From positions 7,372-71,371 of the forward strand of contig JAVSML010000985.1 in NCBI GenBank assembly GCA_038503035.1: a stretch of DNA of 64,000 nt. Reading direction: 5' to 3'. Below the pieces are notes generated by a model that was given only the letters and a program-made list of their open reading frames with translations, was not told the origin of the DNA and did no database searches. Positions 22,762 through 33,701 of the stretch are shown here, piece by piece. This DNA comes from Crocodylus rhombifer (lineage: Eukaryota > Chordata > Crocodylia > Crocodylidae). The stretch's first letter is position 1; every line of letters starts with the position of its first letter. Position numbers and translations under genes: made by a program.

Positions 22762-23310
22762 TCAAAGTTTTTTTTTCCATGACATATACCATGTCTTGGA
22801 ATCTATAGCTGAAGGAATTTAGTGATAATGGACTGCCATTCTGTTTTAAATTTTGTACAAAGCAATGGGATTTTATTCATAAAAACATAGTCTATTGTTC
22901 TCACAACCAAAAGGAATGGTAGAGAGAACAGCTGAAACCATAGAAAGGGTTCTTAAAATCTAGACTTGGATAACAAAGATCCCTATCTTGGCTTATTGGT
23001 TTACAAGAACACTTACAGGAAGTAGAGGATTACCTGCATCAACTCCTCCTCAGATGTCTACAGACCAGATTTCTGACTTCATCACAAATGTTGCATTCTG
23101 AATTGATACAAGAAGACATACCAGCTAGCTGATTTCTGAGACAAGCTAACAAATATATCTATAACAAAGCTTCAAAGCTTTTAATGCTCCCTGGAAGATG
23201 GAGAAAACCAACTGTGTTGGTTAGAAAGGGGCATAGAAAATTGCCATGGTGACTAGCCTCTATGCTACTCAGAGAGCTTATGTTGTGCAGACTGAAGAAA
23301 GAAATTTTTG
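22762..23310 (+). pseudogene. Decayed Ty3/gypsy integrase C-terminal half
   Basis: This continues the pol remnant beyond the solo LTR. EFSDNGLPF at 22815-22841 matches the SDNGPQF block around the second catalytic aspartate of the DDE integrase. CTKQWDFIHKN then follows like the FC.EWGF.H region. After stops and frameshifts, YNKASKLLMLPGRWRKPTVL at 23160-23219 matches the C-terminal YN..A..L..L..G..V segment. The catalytic glutamate region has decayed. Confidence 0.7.
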
Positions 23311-23324
23311 TAAAAGCGGTCTAA

Positions 23325-23473
23325 GGGCTTGTCTATACTGTCATGACATTACATCCCCCTGTGGCTTCACTGGTATATTTGCAAGTTTGGAGCTTCCTTG
23401 CGGAGCAGGTGGATGGGGCACGCTTAGTAGCCCCATCCATCTGCTCAGGACATGTTGCCACTGTGCTATAGAT
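23325..23473. mobile_element. Hairpin-forming element remnant
   Basis: GAGCAGGTGGATGGGGC is followed 14 bases later by its inverse GCCCCATCCATCTGCTC (one base slip). Outer arms GTCTATACTGTCATGAC and the inverse of TGCCACTGTGCTATAGAT also pair loosely. The left end GGGCTTGTCTATACT resembles a common sauropsid MITE terminus. A hAT element adjoins at 23474. Confidence 0.5.
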
Positions 23474-23984
23474 CAGGGTAAGCAAAGTACAGCCCATAGG
23501 CTGGATCTGGCGCACTGGTTGATTGTATCCATGGGCGGACAGCTGCCAACTGATAGGATCCAGCCCACAGGCAGCTGGTGGCTTTGGCCACCATGTGGTG
23601 CCAGGTGGGTGGGTGGAACTGTTTCCATAATGCTGGGTGGGTGGGACTGCTCCTGCCCAGGACTGATGTGGCAATGTCAGCTGTGGACCCAGCCTGATGC
23701 TTTGATTTCCCACCTGGAACCTGCAGGGATTGTCCACAGCTAATTCCAGGGCCCGCCTGGGGCTGCTTCCACCAAACTGGGTGGGTGGTAGCATACATTG
23801 TGCATGGGGCCAGCAGGTTCTGTGTCAGGGGTGGGGGTTGGAGTGTGCTACAGCTCTGTGCAGGAGGGAGGAAGGAAGAGGGAGTGGTAGGCAGATGAAG
23901 GAGAGGGGAGGGGGAGATATGGTCCTCAAGAGAGCACTAAAACTCATTAAGTGGCCCTATAGCCAAAAAACTTGCCCACCCCTT
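23474..23984. mobile_element. Non-autonomous hAT-type element, 511 bp
   Basis: The ends CAGGGTAAGCAAAGTACAGC and the inverse of TTTTTTGGCCC..GGGG-type sequence at the right (plus: AACTTGCCCACCCCTT) form hAT-style termini of the CAGGGGTGGGCAAACT class. The flanks CTATAGAT (23466-23473) and GTATAGAT (23985-23992) match at 7 of 8 positions. The interior is GC-rich with GGTGGGTGGG repeats. The 165- and 153-codon frames across it do not resemble any transposase. Confidence 0.85.
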
Positions 23985-23992
23985 GTATAGAT

Positions 23993-24945
23993 TCTAAAAA
24001 CTATCATTGACAAGAATGAAAAGGAAAAACGCATTGAACCTATGGCAACATCCAAACTAGCAATGCAAGAAATATTAAAGCAGTGTACTGAACTTATTGA
24101 GTCTGCAGTTGCCAATTTAAACGCAAGAAAAACTGGATGCTGATAATTTTTGCAGCTTTTGATATTTCTGCTACCAGCACTAAAGACAAAATGTTTAACA
24201 AACCCAAAATAAAAACCTGCTAGATGTAGAGGCTGATTGTTTTAGATTCTTGAAGATTCAAATGAGAGTTGAGAGATGTAATGATGAGTTCTGGTTCCCT
24301 CTACAAAGTTGCCAGAATGTATGGTGAGGGATGGACGACAGGGGAAGATAAAGGACACATGCGCTAGGGAGCTATGTAGGTGAGTGGAAACAGGTAATAG
24401 ACTGAGTAAATAGCTACCCAGGAGTGAATTTGACTGAACTTCACTAGACTGGGGATATGTGAGGGGTAAACGTGTGAAAATCACACCAGCAAATGACTCC
24501 TATGTTTGTTCATGGGATACCCTTACACTGGAGTGGAGTGATTTAGGCCAGTGTAAGGCTATGCCTGTGTGTCTTCTCCAGTTGACACGGGTGTAAAGGC
24601 AGTTAATCCTAGTTCAAATATGTGATAGTTCAATGTTTAATAAAGTGCCCAAAGAAGGATTTTCTTTTTCATGCACCCTGAGGTAAAAAAGCATAGTGTA
24701 GCTGCTGTCTTAAATGAAAGCTTTCAGTTTTCTCCTCCTGCTCAGTTAAGTCACATAACAAAGGAAGCCATACTTTGAAGACAAAAGGTAATGAAATCTA
24801 ATGTTTCTGAAACAAAGCAAGGTGTCCCAAATTATAAGTAACTTTAAGTTTTTAAGATCTTCTGGTTGAATTGGGGGTAAGCTTCCAGAAGCTCAGTCTC
24901 ATCTAAAATGCATATTTGACCCTCATTATTGGAGTATCTGAGCAC
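23993..24945. other. Unassigned sequence
   Basis: AT-rich, no recognised element. Parts near 24000-24200 could still belong to decayed retroelement sequence, but no motif is readable. Confidence 0.4.
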
Positions 24946-25649
24946 TAGGGCTCTGCAAAATGGTACCATTCCATTTTGCCTTCAGTTTTGAAGGTTTGAC
25001 GGAACAGCGTTTCATTTTGAATTTCATTTCAAGTCAAAACAGCTGTTCTGTTTCATTCTGTTGAAACAGAAAGGCTGTTCTGACATTTTGCTAGGGGTGG
25101 GAAGTCAGCCCAGCTATGCTTACTTCCCACCCTCGGTGCTAGATGATGCTGGGGCAGGAGGCAGCCCAGTGGGGCTGCTTTCCCATTCCCCATGCTAGAT
25201 TGTGCTGGGGGTGGTGAGGCAGCCCAGCTGAGCTGCTTTCCCATCCCTGCCACTAGATCATGCAGGGGATGGGAGGTTGCCCAGCTGGACTGCTTTCCCC
25301 ATCCCCTAGCCCAGCTGGGCTGCTATCCCATCCTCTGTACTAGATCATGCCAGGGGCAGGAGGCAGCCCAGCTTGGAGGGGGAGGGGTCCTGCCAGGGAA
25401 TGGGGATGGGAAAGCAGTCCAGCTAGGCTGCCTCCTGCTCCTGCCGCAATCTAGTGTAGGGGATGGGGAGTTAGCCCAGCTGGACTGACTTCCCATCCCC
25501 AGTCTATGGTCAAAACATTTTTACTAGCCTCATTTTGTTTTGAGGCTATTTTGATGGCCTTTGTTTCATTCCGATTTTGCTGTTTCAACCTTGAAATTGG
25601 TTGAAACAGTATTGAAACGAAATGGCTAGGAAAATTTCACACAGCCCTA
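24946..25649. mobile_element. TAGGGCTGTG-family hAT-like element, 704 bp
   Basis: It starts TAGGGCTCTGCAAAATGG and ends AAATTTCACACAGCCCTA. The flanks CTGAGCAC (24938-24945) and CTGAGCAT (25650-25657) match at 7 of 8. AT-rich subterminal zones (GTTTCATTTTG, GTCAAAACAGCTGTTCTG, TTTGTTTCATTCCG, TTGAAATTGGTTGAAACAG) are shared with 7409, 52584 and 60594. The centre is a tandem GC-rich module of about 60 bp: GGGGNNGGGAGGCAGCCCAG, CTGGGCTGCTTTCCCATCCC, with CTAGATC.TGC.GGGG between. Confidence 0.9.
25080..25500. repeat. Tandem module array inside the hAT element
   Basis: About seven imperfect units of about 55-65 bp centred on AGCCCAGCTGNGCTGCTTTCC and CTAGATCNTGC. Unit spacing varies and several units are shortened. 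The same module occurs in the 60594 copy. Confidence 0.8.
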
Positions 25650-25657
25650 CTGAGCAT

Positions 25658-27369
25658 CTCAGAACTATGGGATCCATGAGAGTTGGGTTCCTCGATATAT
25701 TTGAGGCCTATGTGAATTGCTCACAGTCCCACAGTCTTCTAGCTGCTTATTTCTTATTCACTTGGAACATGATTAGTTTTCTATATTTCCCTGTTGAATA
25801 CATAAAACAAATAATACCCTACACCAAAGTCTTGTGGCTACACTGTTCAGTGGATAGTCACATTAGGGGCTATAACCCTACACACCCTACAAACATTAGG
25901 GGCTGCACTCAACCTTATGTTACTTAAACCCTGACCCAACAGATGTTCACCTATTGGTTCAGTAGGGATCAAGCCTATTGGCCAGCAGCCAGTGGTGCTC
26001 CAGCAGCCTTGCAGGAGGCTGCTGAACTGCCCCTCTCTACAACCCCAGCCCCCCAGCTGTGGGGCTGTCAGTAGGGAAGGGAGGGACAGCAGTAGCACCC
26101 AGATGCCAGCTGTTTTGCCCAGCTGGTGGGGGGAGCAAGGTGGAACAGAGTCCCCTCACCTCTCAGTCTCTGCCTGGTTCTCCCCAGTACCCTAGGCAGA
26201 GTAGCTATGGGAGGCCATTATGCTCCCACACTTCCCCTCACCCCCGGTCCAGCTCAGGATGGGCAAAATAGCTGGCTACTGGCTGCTGCTCCCTCCCCTC
26301 CCTCCCCTACTGAAAGCTTCAGCCCAGCCTCACCCCGATGCAAAAAATTAACCCTCAAGAGAACACAAGTTCCTTAAGGTGCTTTGCTTTAAAGTGCCTT
26401 AATCTAGTAGCTGATTTGATGAGGGTTAATTTTTTGTGTGATCTGCCATTTTAAAAGTGCTTTGCAGCTGTGCACGTTTGTTACATCATAGCTGTAGAGA
26501 GATTTCAGCGGCCTGATCGTGGGGAAAAATGTCACTTTATGTAAGCACTGATCCTGATCATGTTGGCTTTAGTAGAAACTATTCAAGGGTTTTGTTTTTG
26601 GCATCGGGGGAATGGGTTGTGTGCCCGTTTGTGTAAGTCTGCTTTTCCAGGCACTTCTAACCTCTGCATTCTGAAACATAATAAAAAGCCTTGGCTGGTG
26701 TTCCTTACTGCAAGACTGCAGTACTTTGTTGACTATCACATGTGCAGCTGCTTTCATGGCCAGATGTGATATGTTAAATCATTTTTCCCTACAAAGCAAA
26801 TGTACTGTGCAGGAAGCCTTCCAGCCACTGGCTGTTAGAAGCCACCACAAAGTATTTCATTATGGCTGGGCTTTCTTCTGCTTTTTAATCATTGAGTTAA
26901 TGTTGGCATTTCTGGTAGAGATCTGATGATCATTTAGGGGTTAGGAAGACAGCTTGGACCTCACTACAGAAGCTAGAAGCCTGTTCTTTGTTGACTTCTA
27001 TTGTGATTTGTGAAGAGAAGAAGCTTTCCCACAGGTTGCCATTTGTCAGATTTAGGTTTGACAGAGGTGTCATTTATTGATCCTGTTTACTGCTAGAAAC
27101 AGAGAATTTGTCAAGGCTATGTCTTAAGTCAGACTGCCAAGGTTTATGCATTTAGAGTTAAATTCCCTGAGAGGGTCAAGCCAGTGTAACATCAGACTCA
27201 GAACACTTCCTTCCGTTAAGACTTAAATCTCAATGTTGGTGGTTTTAAGCTGGCGGGTTTCTTTTTTTTTTTTTTTTACAAGCTCCTTTACATTGACTGA
27301 GACACAAGGCACAAGTATGACAATTGGAGAACTTTTACCCCTCATCAAAAAATATTTACAGCTTCTGAC
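25658..27369. other. Mostly unassigned sequence around the hairpin element
   Basis: Holds a GC-rich block at 25990-26330 without a recognisable gene and a T run at 27262-27278. GGGGCTATAACCCTACA and GGGGCTGCACTCAACC near 25866 and 25909 may be parts of another element. Confidence 0.35.
26338..26441. mobile_element. Hairpin element (MITE-like)
   Basis: CAAAAAATTAACCCTCAA at the left is inverted as TGAGGGTTAATTTTTTG at the right, and TTAAGGTGCTTTGC / AAAGTGCCTTAA pair inside. The whole block would fold into a near-complete stem. Only about 100 bp are delimited; flanking duplications are not evident. Confidence 0.6.
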
Positions 27370-27410
27370 TGGTCAGGATGTAAGAACAGCCATGCTGCAT
27401 CAGACCAAGG

Positions 27411-28484
27411 CTAGGGACAAACATTCAAAAAGCCTGAGCCTGAATTGATTCAACCTTTGCAGGTTAGTTTAACCTGGCTAGGCTGAACCAGTTGGAAACT
27501 GGACAGACATTCTCTCTGGACTGAGGAAATTCAGGTACATGCCTGCAGTGGTTCAAGCTAGAAGCCGGGGTGCACTAAAGCAGCCTTCCCTTCCCTTGCA
27601 CAGCGTTGAGCTGAGTGGGGCATGGCCAGGCCCCGGCAGGACTTTTTCATTAGGTAGGTCTGCCTGCATGGTCCCAGGCTTTTCCCTGCTGGCTGCTCAA
27701 GGTGGGGGAAAGTTGGCATCCCCCAGACCCTTGCTAGAACTCTGAAGCCAGGGGGAGGGGAGGTGCAGTTCATACATCTGACGATAGGGAGCTTTTCAAC
27801 CTCCCTCTCTGCTTGGCAGTTTGCTGCAGACAGTCTGACAAGTGAGCAAGGTAGCCCTTGGACGGACACACACACACACACGCGCGCGCGCGCCTAGGGT
27901 CTGTGGAGCTGGGGTTCATGCTGTGGGAGATGGGAGGGAGGGGAGGGATTTCTTGCTTGAGCAGCGAGCGGGGTAGGGCAGGGGTAAGCCAGCAGACCTT
28001 GCTGTGTCGCTAGTCTCTGCTGGAGCCTTATACACCAGTACCTAGCATACCACATGCTGGCTATGGTCCATGCTATGGGAGAGGGGAGGAAGTGATCCCT
28101 GCTTAAGCAGCAGGTGGCGAGAGGGGAGGGCAGGTGGACAGACCCTGTTGTGTCTGCAAGTCTGTGCTGGAGGAGCTCTGCCCAGGGAGCAGAGGGGAGG
28201 GACCATCCTTGCTGTGAAGCAGAGAGCCCCATCCAGCCCAGAGAGCATGTCGGGATGGTGGGGGTGTCTTATTGATTCTAAACCAGCAAAGGGTCTGGGG
28301 CAGACATTGCAAAAACTGGTTTGACCCATATCAGGTAAGTCTGATACTACATTCAGCCAGGTTTAGCTCAAACCAGTCTCAGCCATTTTCAAACTGGTTT
28401 ATGTGCACAGAACATCTGTTCTGTTACAGGTTTAAACCAGTTTCTGCTCACTTAAACCGGTTTATGTGTAATGTCTGTCCCTAG
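27411..28484. mobile_element. CTAGG-family hAT-like element, 1074 bp
   Basis: The ends CTAGGGACAAACATTCAAAA and the inverse of TAATGTCTGTCCCTAG are terminal inverted repeats. The host CR1 continues across the insertion, which fixes the borders. GACCAAGG on the left and CTCAAAGG on the right are probably decayed copies of an ACCAAAGG duplication. The right subterminal zone (GTCTGATACTAC, CCAGGTTTAGCTCAAACCAG, TTACAGGTTTAAACCAG) is shared with 13530, 34101 and 36629. The centre is GC-rich with a module (ATGGGAGANGGGAGG..CTGCTTGAGCAGC) repeated two or three times. Confidence 0.85.
27865..27893. repeat. (CA)n(CG)n alternating tract
   Basis: Roughly nine CA units followed by about six CG units, an alternating purine-pyrimidine run inside the hAT element. 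Such tracts favour Z-DNA. Confidence 0.9.
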
Positions 28485-28509
28485 CTCAAAGGTCCGTTTA
28501 GTCCAGTAG

Positions 28510-28720
28510 AGGGCAACCTTTTTGGCAGCCATGTTGCATACCAGGCATATCCTCCCCAGGTGTCACTCCAATCCTTTCTCTTACCTGATCTGCTGCTTAG
28601 CTTTCAGCTTCATGCTCTGTCTGTTACTATGTTACCTCTCCCCTTCCCAGACTGCTGTGAGCCACACACAGCGGCTTGCCTCTCCCACTTGTGGTGCCTG
28701 TGCAGCAGGTTGGTCACCTT
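28510..28720. mobile_element. Short hAT element in the CR1, 211 bp
   Basis: It starts AGGGCAACCTTTTTGGCAGC and ends CAGGTTGGTCACCTT, resembling the CAGGGGTCGGCAACCTTTGGC hAT terminus. The CR1 sequence CCAGT..AGCCTAAT resumes after it. The putative duplications TCCAGTAG (28502-28509) and TTATGTAG (28721-28728) match at 5 of 8, consistent with age. Confidence 0.7.
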
Positions 28721-29740
28721 TTATGTAGCCTAATACCTTCCTCTTGACACTGGCAAGTAGAAGATGCCTTAGAGAAGGGGTATTATAAATAAGATTTGTC
28801 AAGTGATCCATTCCCTGTCATCAGGAGTCATAGGGTTAGATTATCCTGAGTGTGGGGCTATTGTGTTTAATAGCCCCTGGTTGAACCTATCATTTATAAA
28901 TTTGTCTAATTCCTCTTTGAACTTTGTTATATTTTTGGCCTTCAAGTCTGGTGGCAATATGTTTTACTAGTTAGTCATGTGTCATGTAAAAATGTACTTT
29001 CTTCTGTTTGTTTTTAAACTTCATATCTGTTAACTTCATTGGGTGGCCCAGTCTTGTATTAGGGAACAATAGTTTCTTATTCTCTGTTTCTCACTGTGTG
29101 ATTTTATGGACTTGTGCCATATTCCCATATTCTTGGTCGTCTCTCCTTGAAGCTGAAGAGTCCTAGTCTTTTAGCATCTTCTTCTTGTATGGAAGTTGCT
29201 CCAGACATCTTTGCCCTTCTCTGTACCTTTTGAGTGCACTATGGGTTTATATGACAGCATAATGATATTTTGTTTTGTTTTCAGTTCTCTTCCTAATTAT
29301 TCTCTTTTTTTTTTTGTGCACGCTTTGCTTTGTTTTCTTGCTGCTACATGTTCGGCTGACTTCCACCCCTCCCTCCCTTTTTGAGCATTATCTACAGCGA
29401 TGCCAAGATCTCTTTCCTGAGTGAGAACAACCAACTCAGAGCCTACCTTCATATACAAATAGTCACTTTTATTTTTGTGCGTGTGCACTAATTTCCATTA
29501 ATTAATATTCAGTTTCATCTGCCATTTTCTTGCCCACTCACTTGTTTTGTGAGCTCTTTCTGTAAACCTTAACCAGATGATCAGATCACTGGGTTTGATT
29601 ATCCAGAAAAAATTTGGTATCCCCTGTAAACTTTATCACCTTCCTGTTGACTCCTTTTTTCTCTTATGAATAAGTTGAATAGTACAGGTCCCAACATAGA
29701 TGCTTAGAGAACTCTACTGTTTACTTCCCTCAGTGTAAAT

Positions 29741-31013
29741 TTAAAATAAGAAGCCATTAAATGCAATATCACCTTTGGTGGGAGGGACCATCATTCCGAT
29801 TTTATTGGCAGTGGAGTCAAGGGGTAAAACAATCAAGTTACTGACTCTTTTGATACCTCTTGTTGAGGAACAACAGTTAAGGGCTGGTCTTCAGAGACAC
29901 TCAGTACTCTCACTGATTTCAGGGGAGGAGCTCTGTGTCAACTTGACTAATATAAAATTGGGATACCCAGAGTATCCCTATATCTGATAATGCAGCACTG
30001 AGTAACTTTTCAGAGATTCTATCTTATGAAAAATGAGTTTTCTGAGGCAGTGGAAGTTGAAGAGACTCAGTCTTGGAAAAAGCTATTCAAAATCCTATGG
30101 GAAATTAATCCTTGTTAGATCACAAAAATCTCGATTCACAGTTCTCTACTACCAGGCAATAGATCACATGTCCATATCATACCAACCAGTGGGTTGTTTG
30201 GTCTTTTAACAAAGTCACTCTTGCTGCTGGAAGCAATGGTGTCCAGCTAGGGCTAAAATTTGTGTGTTATGCTGCTTAAGGAACTGATTTGATCAAACAA
30301 AGCTGTTGCTGCTCCAAAAACTGTCATAGCTAATTCTAGAAGAGGTTACTATTTCAGCCAAGAATACTAGGCGTGGAGACCAACAGAGCGGAAAATTGCA
30401 GTGTTACCATCAGATCATGTACCTATTGTATGTGTGCGTACCCACACAACCACATACACAGCCATAGCATTTTCTCTCTCAGTGACTGCTGCAGACTAGG
30501 TTTGTGTAAGCATGGAGAGAGAATGCATTATTTAAGTTGGGCTTAAATAACCCCTCAGTTCCTGGAGGTTCAGAATCCTTTTAGATTTTTGTTCTTCCAT
30601 GTGTTATCAGAAGTAACTTTTCTGCACATCGGTTCTTTATCATGTGAATATAGAAAGATGAATTATTACCTAATGGTTTATATAACTGACACAGTGTGGA
30701 TTGACTTTCCTTTTTGTTTTTTCAGTGGCAAAAGCTACTAGGGCATATTTTATCCCCTGGCCACTGACCCAGATATCTACAGAATTGCCCCAGATCCATT
30801 CTAGCTATCCAGTACTGCCTACTGACTTCCATGAACCATATCCTTTTCCCACAGATGAGAATGGGAGCTTTTTTGTCCTTGACTTCAGTAGGATTAAGGC
30901 TTATCCCTATGTGGGAAAAACTGAATGGGGGCTACTGGGATAAACACTGTACAGATAAAATGAGGCGGCCTTTGTTCTAAAAGGCTTAAAATTTATGCAC
31001 TTTTTCAAGGAAT
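29741..31013. other. Unassigned sequence
   Basis: No repeat boundary is seen. A frame at 30701-30943 follows a TTGTTTTTTCAG acceptor-like site but ends without a donor site and resembles no family. The phrase CTTGACTTCAGTAGGATTA near 30880 resembles a motif in old amniote repeats. Confidence 0.35.
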
Positions 31014-32137
31014 TGTAACCCAGGCGGTACTCGAAGAGGTACCCCCTCTCCCATTGAAGGGATCAAAGCAGGTGCACAAGTGCTGTGGGAGGTGTAGGGA
31101 CTATCCTCCCCTATAGAGCAGAGCCAGATGGGGACTTAACCATATACCTTTTAATACTGGGAACATAACAGGCATAAATCAGAGGGTGTAGTGGACACTA
31201 CAATGCCCCAAGGGGGCAGGATTCAACAAAGGTTAGACACTTACAATCACTGACAAAACAGGGTTAACAAAATATAAAACTCAAACAGCAGAACAAACAA
31301 TATGGGTTGGTGAAATATACAAAGGGCACAAAATGCAAAATGTCAAATGACAAGGAAACATAGGGCCTTGGTACCTGGAGGGGAACACAATGACCCCTTT
31401 CCACTGCAAGAAGATTTGCTTCTTGTTAGCTCACTCACCCCAAGTCACCTCAGCTAAGACCTGAACCCATATCTTCCACATGGTAGGCAGGAATACTGCC
31501 ACACAGCCACCACTGGTGGCACTGCTCCAGACTGCTGTGGTCTTGACCTCCCCAGAGCCCGGCCTTGCATTGAGCTGCCCGGCCTCTGATTAGAGGAGCT
31601 GGAAGCAGAGCTGGGAACCCCTCAGGTCGCTGCTCAGATCCTTCCTGGAGCTGGGGAGCCTCTCCTGCTGGCTGCAGCCTCTCCTTGGGGATCCTGGAGC
31701 CCAGTGGGGAGCCTCTCCTGCCGGCTGCACACTGCACTGCTGAGGGTGCAGCCTGCCTGCCTGCAGGTCCTGCTCTTTCAGGCTCTTCTGGGGCACTGCT
31801 TCTACCCCACCGGCTCAGCTCTGTGAAGCTCCTTCCTCGTTGTCCCTCGCTGGTGTCTCCCCTGAGTCAGCCCACACTGCCCCTTTTATCCCCCTCCAGG
31901 TGACCCAAGGGGCCAATCAGGACATGGGGCGGGGGGAGGGGAACGCAAAGGCCTGAGTCTCTGGGGCCTGATTGGAGAACTTGGGCTTCCCTTTCTGCAC
32001 CAATCATCTTTTACCCCTTCAAAACCCCTAAGCCAAATCATTACCAGACTGGGCAGGAAAGGGAATCAGAAGTCCTCCCATCATCTTTTGCCCTTTCAAA
32101 ACCCCTGGGCTAGGTCACTGCCAGCCAGCCTGTCACA
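31014..32137 (-). mobile_element. LTR-like element with tRNA-Gly-like segment, minus strand
   Basis: On the minus strand it runs from TGTGACAGGCTGGCTGGC to CGCCTGGGTTACA, giving TG...CA ends over about 1.1 kb. It has an inverted CCAAT (plus about 31911-31918), a TATA-like GGGGATAAAAGGGG (plus about 31881-31895), and a possible ATTAAA signal (plus about 31152-31158). No gag or pol is present, so it would be a solo LTR. Flanking GAAT and GACT match at 3 of 4, so the duplication is not convincing. GC-rich modules with GGCTCCCCA and CAGCAGGAGAGG repeat near 31620-31740. Confidence 0.6.
31449..31519 (-). pseudogene. tRNA-Gly-like segment
   Basis: The minus strand reads GGTGGCTGTGTGGCAGTATT, then CCTGCCTACCATGTGGAAG and GGGTTCAGGTC. 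This follows tRNA-Gly(GCC) (GGTGGTTCAGTGGTAGAATT, TCGCCTGCCACGCGGGAGG, GGGTTCGATTC) over nearly the whole molecule, with about two thirds of positions matching. The acceptor and T stems are broken, so it cannot be a working tRNA. It lies inside the LTR-like element. Chance or an independent tRNA insertion into that element are both possible. Confidence 0.55.
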
Positions 32138-33700
32138 GACTTGTATAGATGTTTCTGTCATGGGACTCCTATTAGTACTAATGAAGTGTGCTGCTTAAAG
32201 CAAAATGGAAAATCCAACAGGAAAACATAATTAGTATATTAATAGAGTTGTTATAATTTATCAAGCTACAGCCTTCTCTAAAGACCATTTCACTACTTAT
32301 TGGTGGGCCGTAGTGCTTACATCAGTGTTTTATTCTAATCATGCATGTTACACTGCCTACTCCTAATACTATTAGCAGGGTCAGATCCCACAGTTGTTAT
32401 GCAGAACTCCATCTACAAATGCTGTAAGAGGGATACCAGCAAATGAGTTTGTCTCAGTTACCTCATGCTTGTAAGTCAATATTTTCTAACAGGGGGAACC
32501 ATGCAACTAGCAACTTCCCAGGACCAGTTAACTCTGTTGTAGATGCAATCCACCCAAATTTTGTTTTTCCTCTTTGATTATTTTGACACAGTTGATGCTG
32601 GATTTATTATTATTTTTAACCTAGTTACAGAAGATGAAAATTGAGAACAGCAATCTAATTTTGCTGCCACTGTGGCAAGTCATAGTACAATAATACAAAA
32701 CTAAAACTTTTAAAAGGTTAGCACTCATGAACCCAAGTGAGGCTGAATTGAGTTTCCTGTGTTATAACACCCTTGCTTATCATACATATGATGTGAGTAC
32801 ACAAACAGTTAATTCTATAATGCACAAACAGTATGTATTAATAGCCCATGTAATTATGCTATGATGATTGCTGGCAGAGAGAGGCATGAATTATGTTCCG
32901 GCAAAGATCTGAAAAGTGAGTGTAGGAATTCAGTCTCCTTGGTGACAGAGGCAACAAATAGACAACATAAAGTAAAACCTTCAAGGTCATGTTTTATCTT
33001 CATAGAGAAGGATGCTGTTTTCAAATATACCAAGGTAACTACATAGTAGATGATACCAGGAACAGTTCTGAGGTTGCACCAGGCTTTTAGCGAAAAAACG
33101 ATTCTGTGGGTTTTTTAATATACCAGTATTTTAGATAAAGAAGACAAAAAAGCTGTGGTAGTGTCTTTAACTTCTAGGTAAAAATCTGAAAGATGTCAGC
33201 AACTGTCAGGTGATGGTGACTTAGAGGCTTATGTAAAATGAGGGGTTTTCTTCATTTCAGTTCCTAAGGGATAATTGTCTATGGAATAGCATGATTACAA
33301 CCAACATTAATTGTGATGCTCTTACTGATTGTGACAACACTGAAGTCAATGACTGAATGAACAAGGAGACTGGTCTCTGACCATAACAATGACCCTCCAA
33401 GTTAGGGTCAAATATTATGGGAGTTGTTTGGAGAAACTTTAAAAAATTCCATATTAACAGCAGGCTTCCCTTGACTTGTCAGTGGGAGGCTGGAGGAGAA
33501 GGGCTGCAGAATGATGTTACAGTGCAGTTAGTTCTGATATATTTTTTGCATAAAAACAGAACCCCCTTCTCCAAGGCTCTCAATCTGGTGCACTTCAAGG
33601 TGCCTGAAGTTAACTTAATAAAAATAATGGGTGATACAGCTGATCTGGGACAACTGGATGATGAGATGTGTCCTCACCATCACAGAAAGAGTGCAATTAT
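32138..33700. other. Unassigned AT-rich sequence
   Basis: No transposon or gene recognised. A 114-codon frame at 33417-33761 runs into the MIR and is not supported. Confidence 0.4.
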
Positions 33701-33701
33701 T

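Larger units (their letters stand above)
27370..29740 (-). mobile_element. Old CR1 LINE 3' region, split by two hAT insertions
   Basis: Three pieces align in order with the complement of an old CR1 type: AGGATGTAAGAACAGCC and GCATCAGACC (to 27410); TCAAAGGTCCGTTTAGTCCAGT (28485-28509); then 28721-29740 with TCAAGTGATCCATTCCCTGTC, TTGAACTTTGTTATATTT, TTGGGTGGCCCAGTC, GCTGAAGAGTCCTAGTC, CAAGATCTCTTTCCTGAGTG, TTCATCTGCCATTTT and AATAGTACAGGTCCCAAC. This is CR1 3' UTR plus the C-terminal part of ORF2, with no readable frame. Confidence 0.85.

Noticed and set aside
23246..23798. Frames of 110-165 codons
   Set aside because: They cross the border of a hAT element with a 7/8 target duplication and match no transposase.
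27558..28329. Frames in the CTAGG-family element
   Set aside because: Their borders follow repeated GC-rich modules, and the host CR1 resumes on both sides, so the region is a transposon interior.
30701..30943. Possible exon after TTGTTTTTTCAG
   Set aside because: An acceptor-like site alone is weak. No donor follows before the stop, and the peptide has no recognised family.
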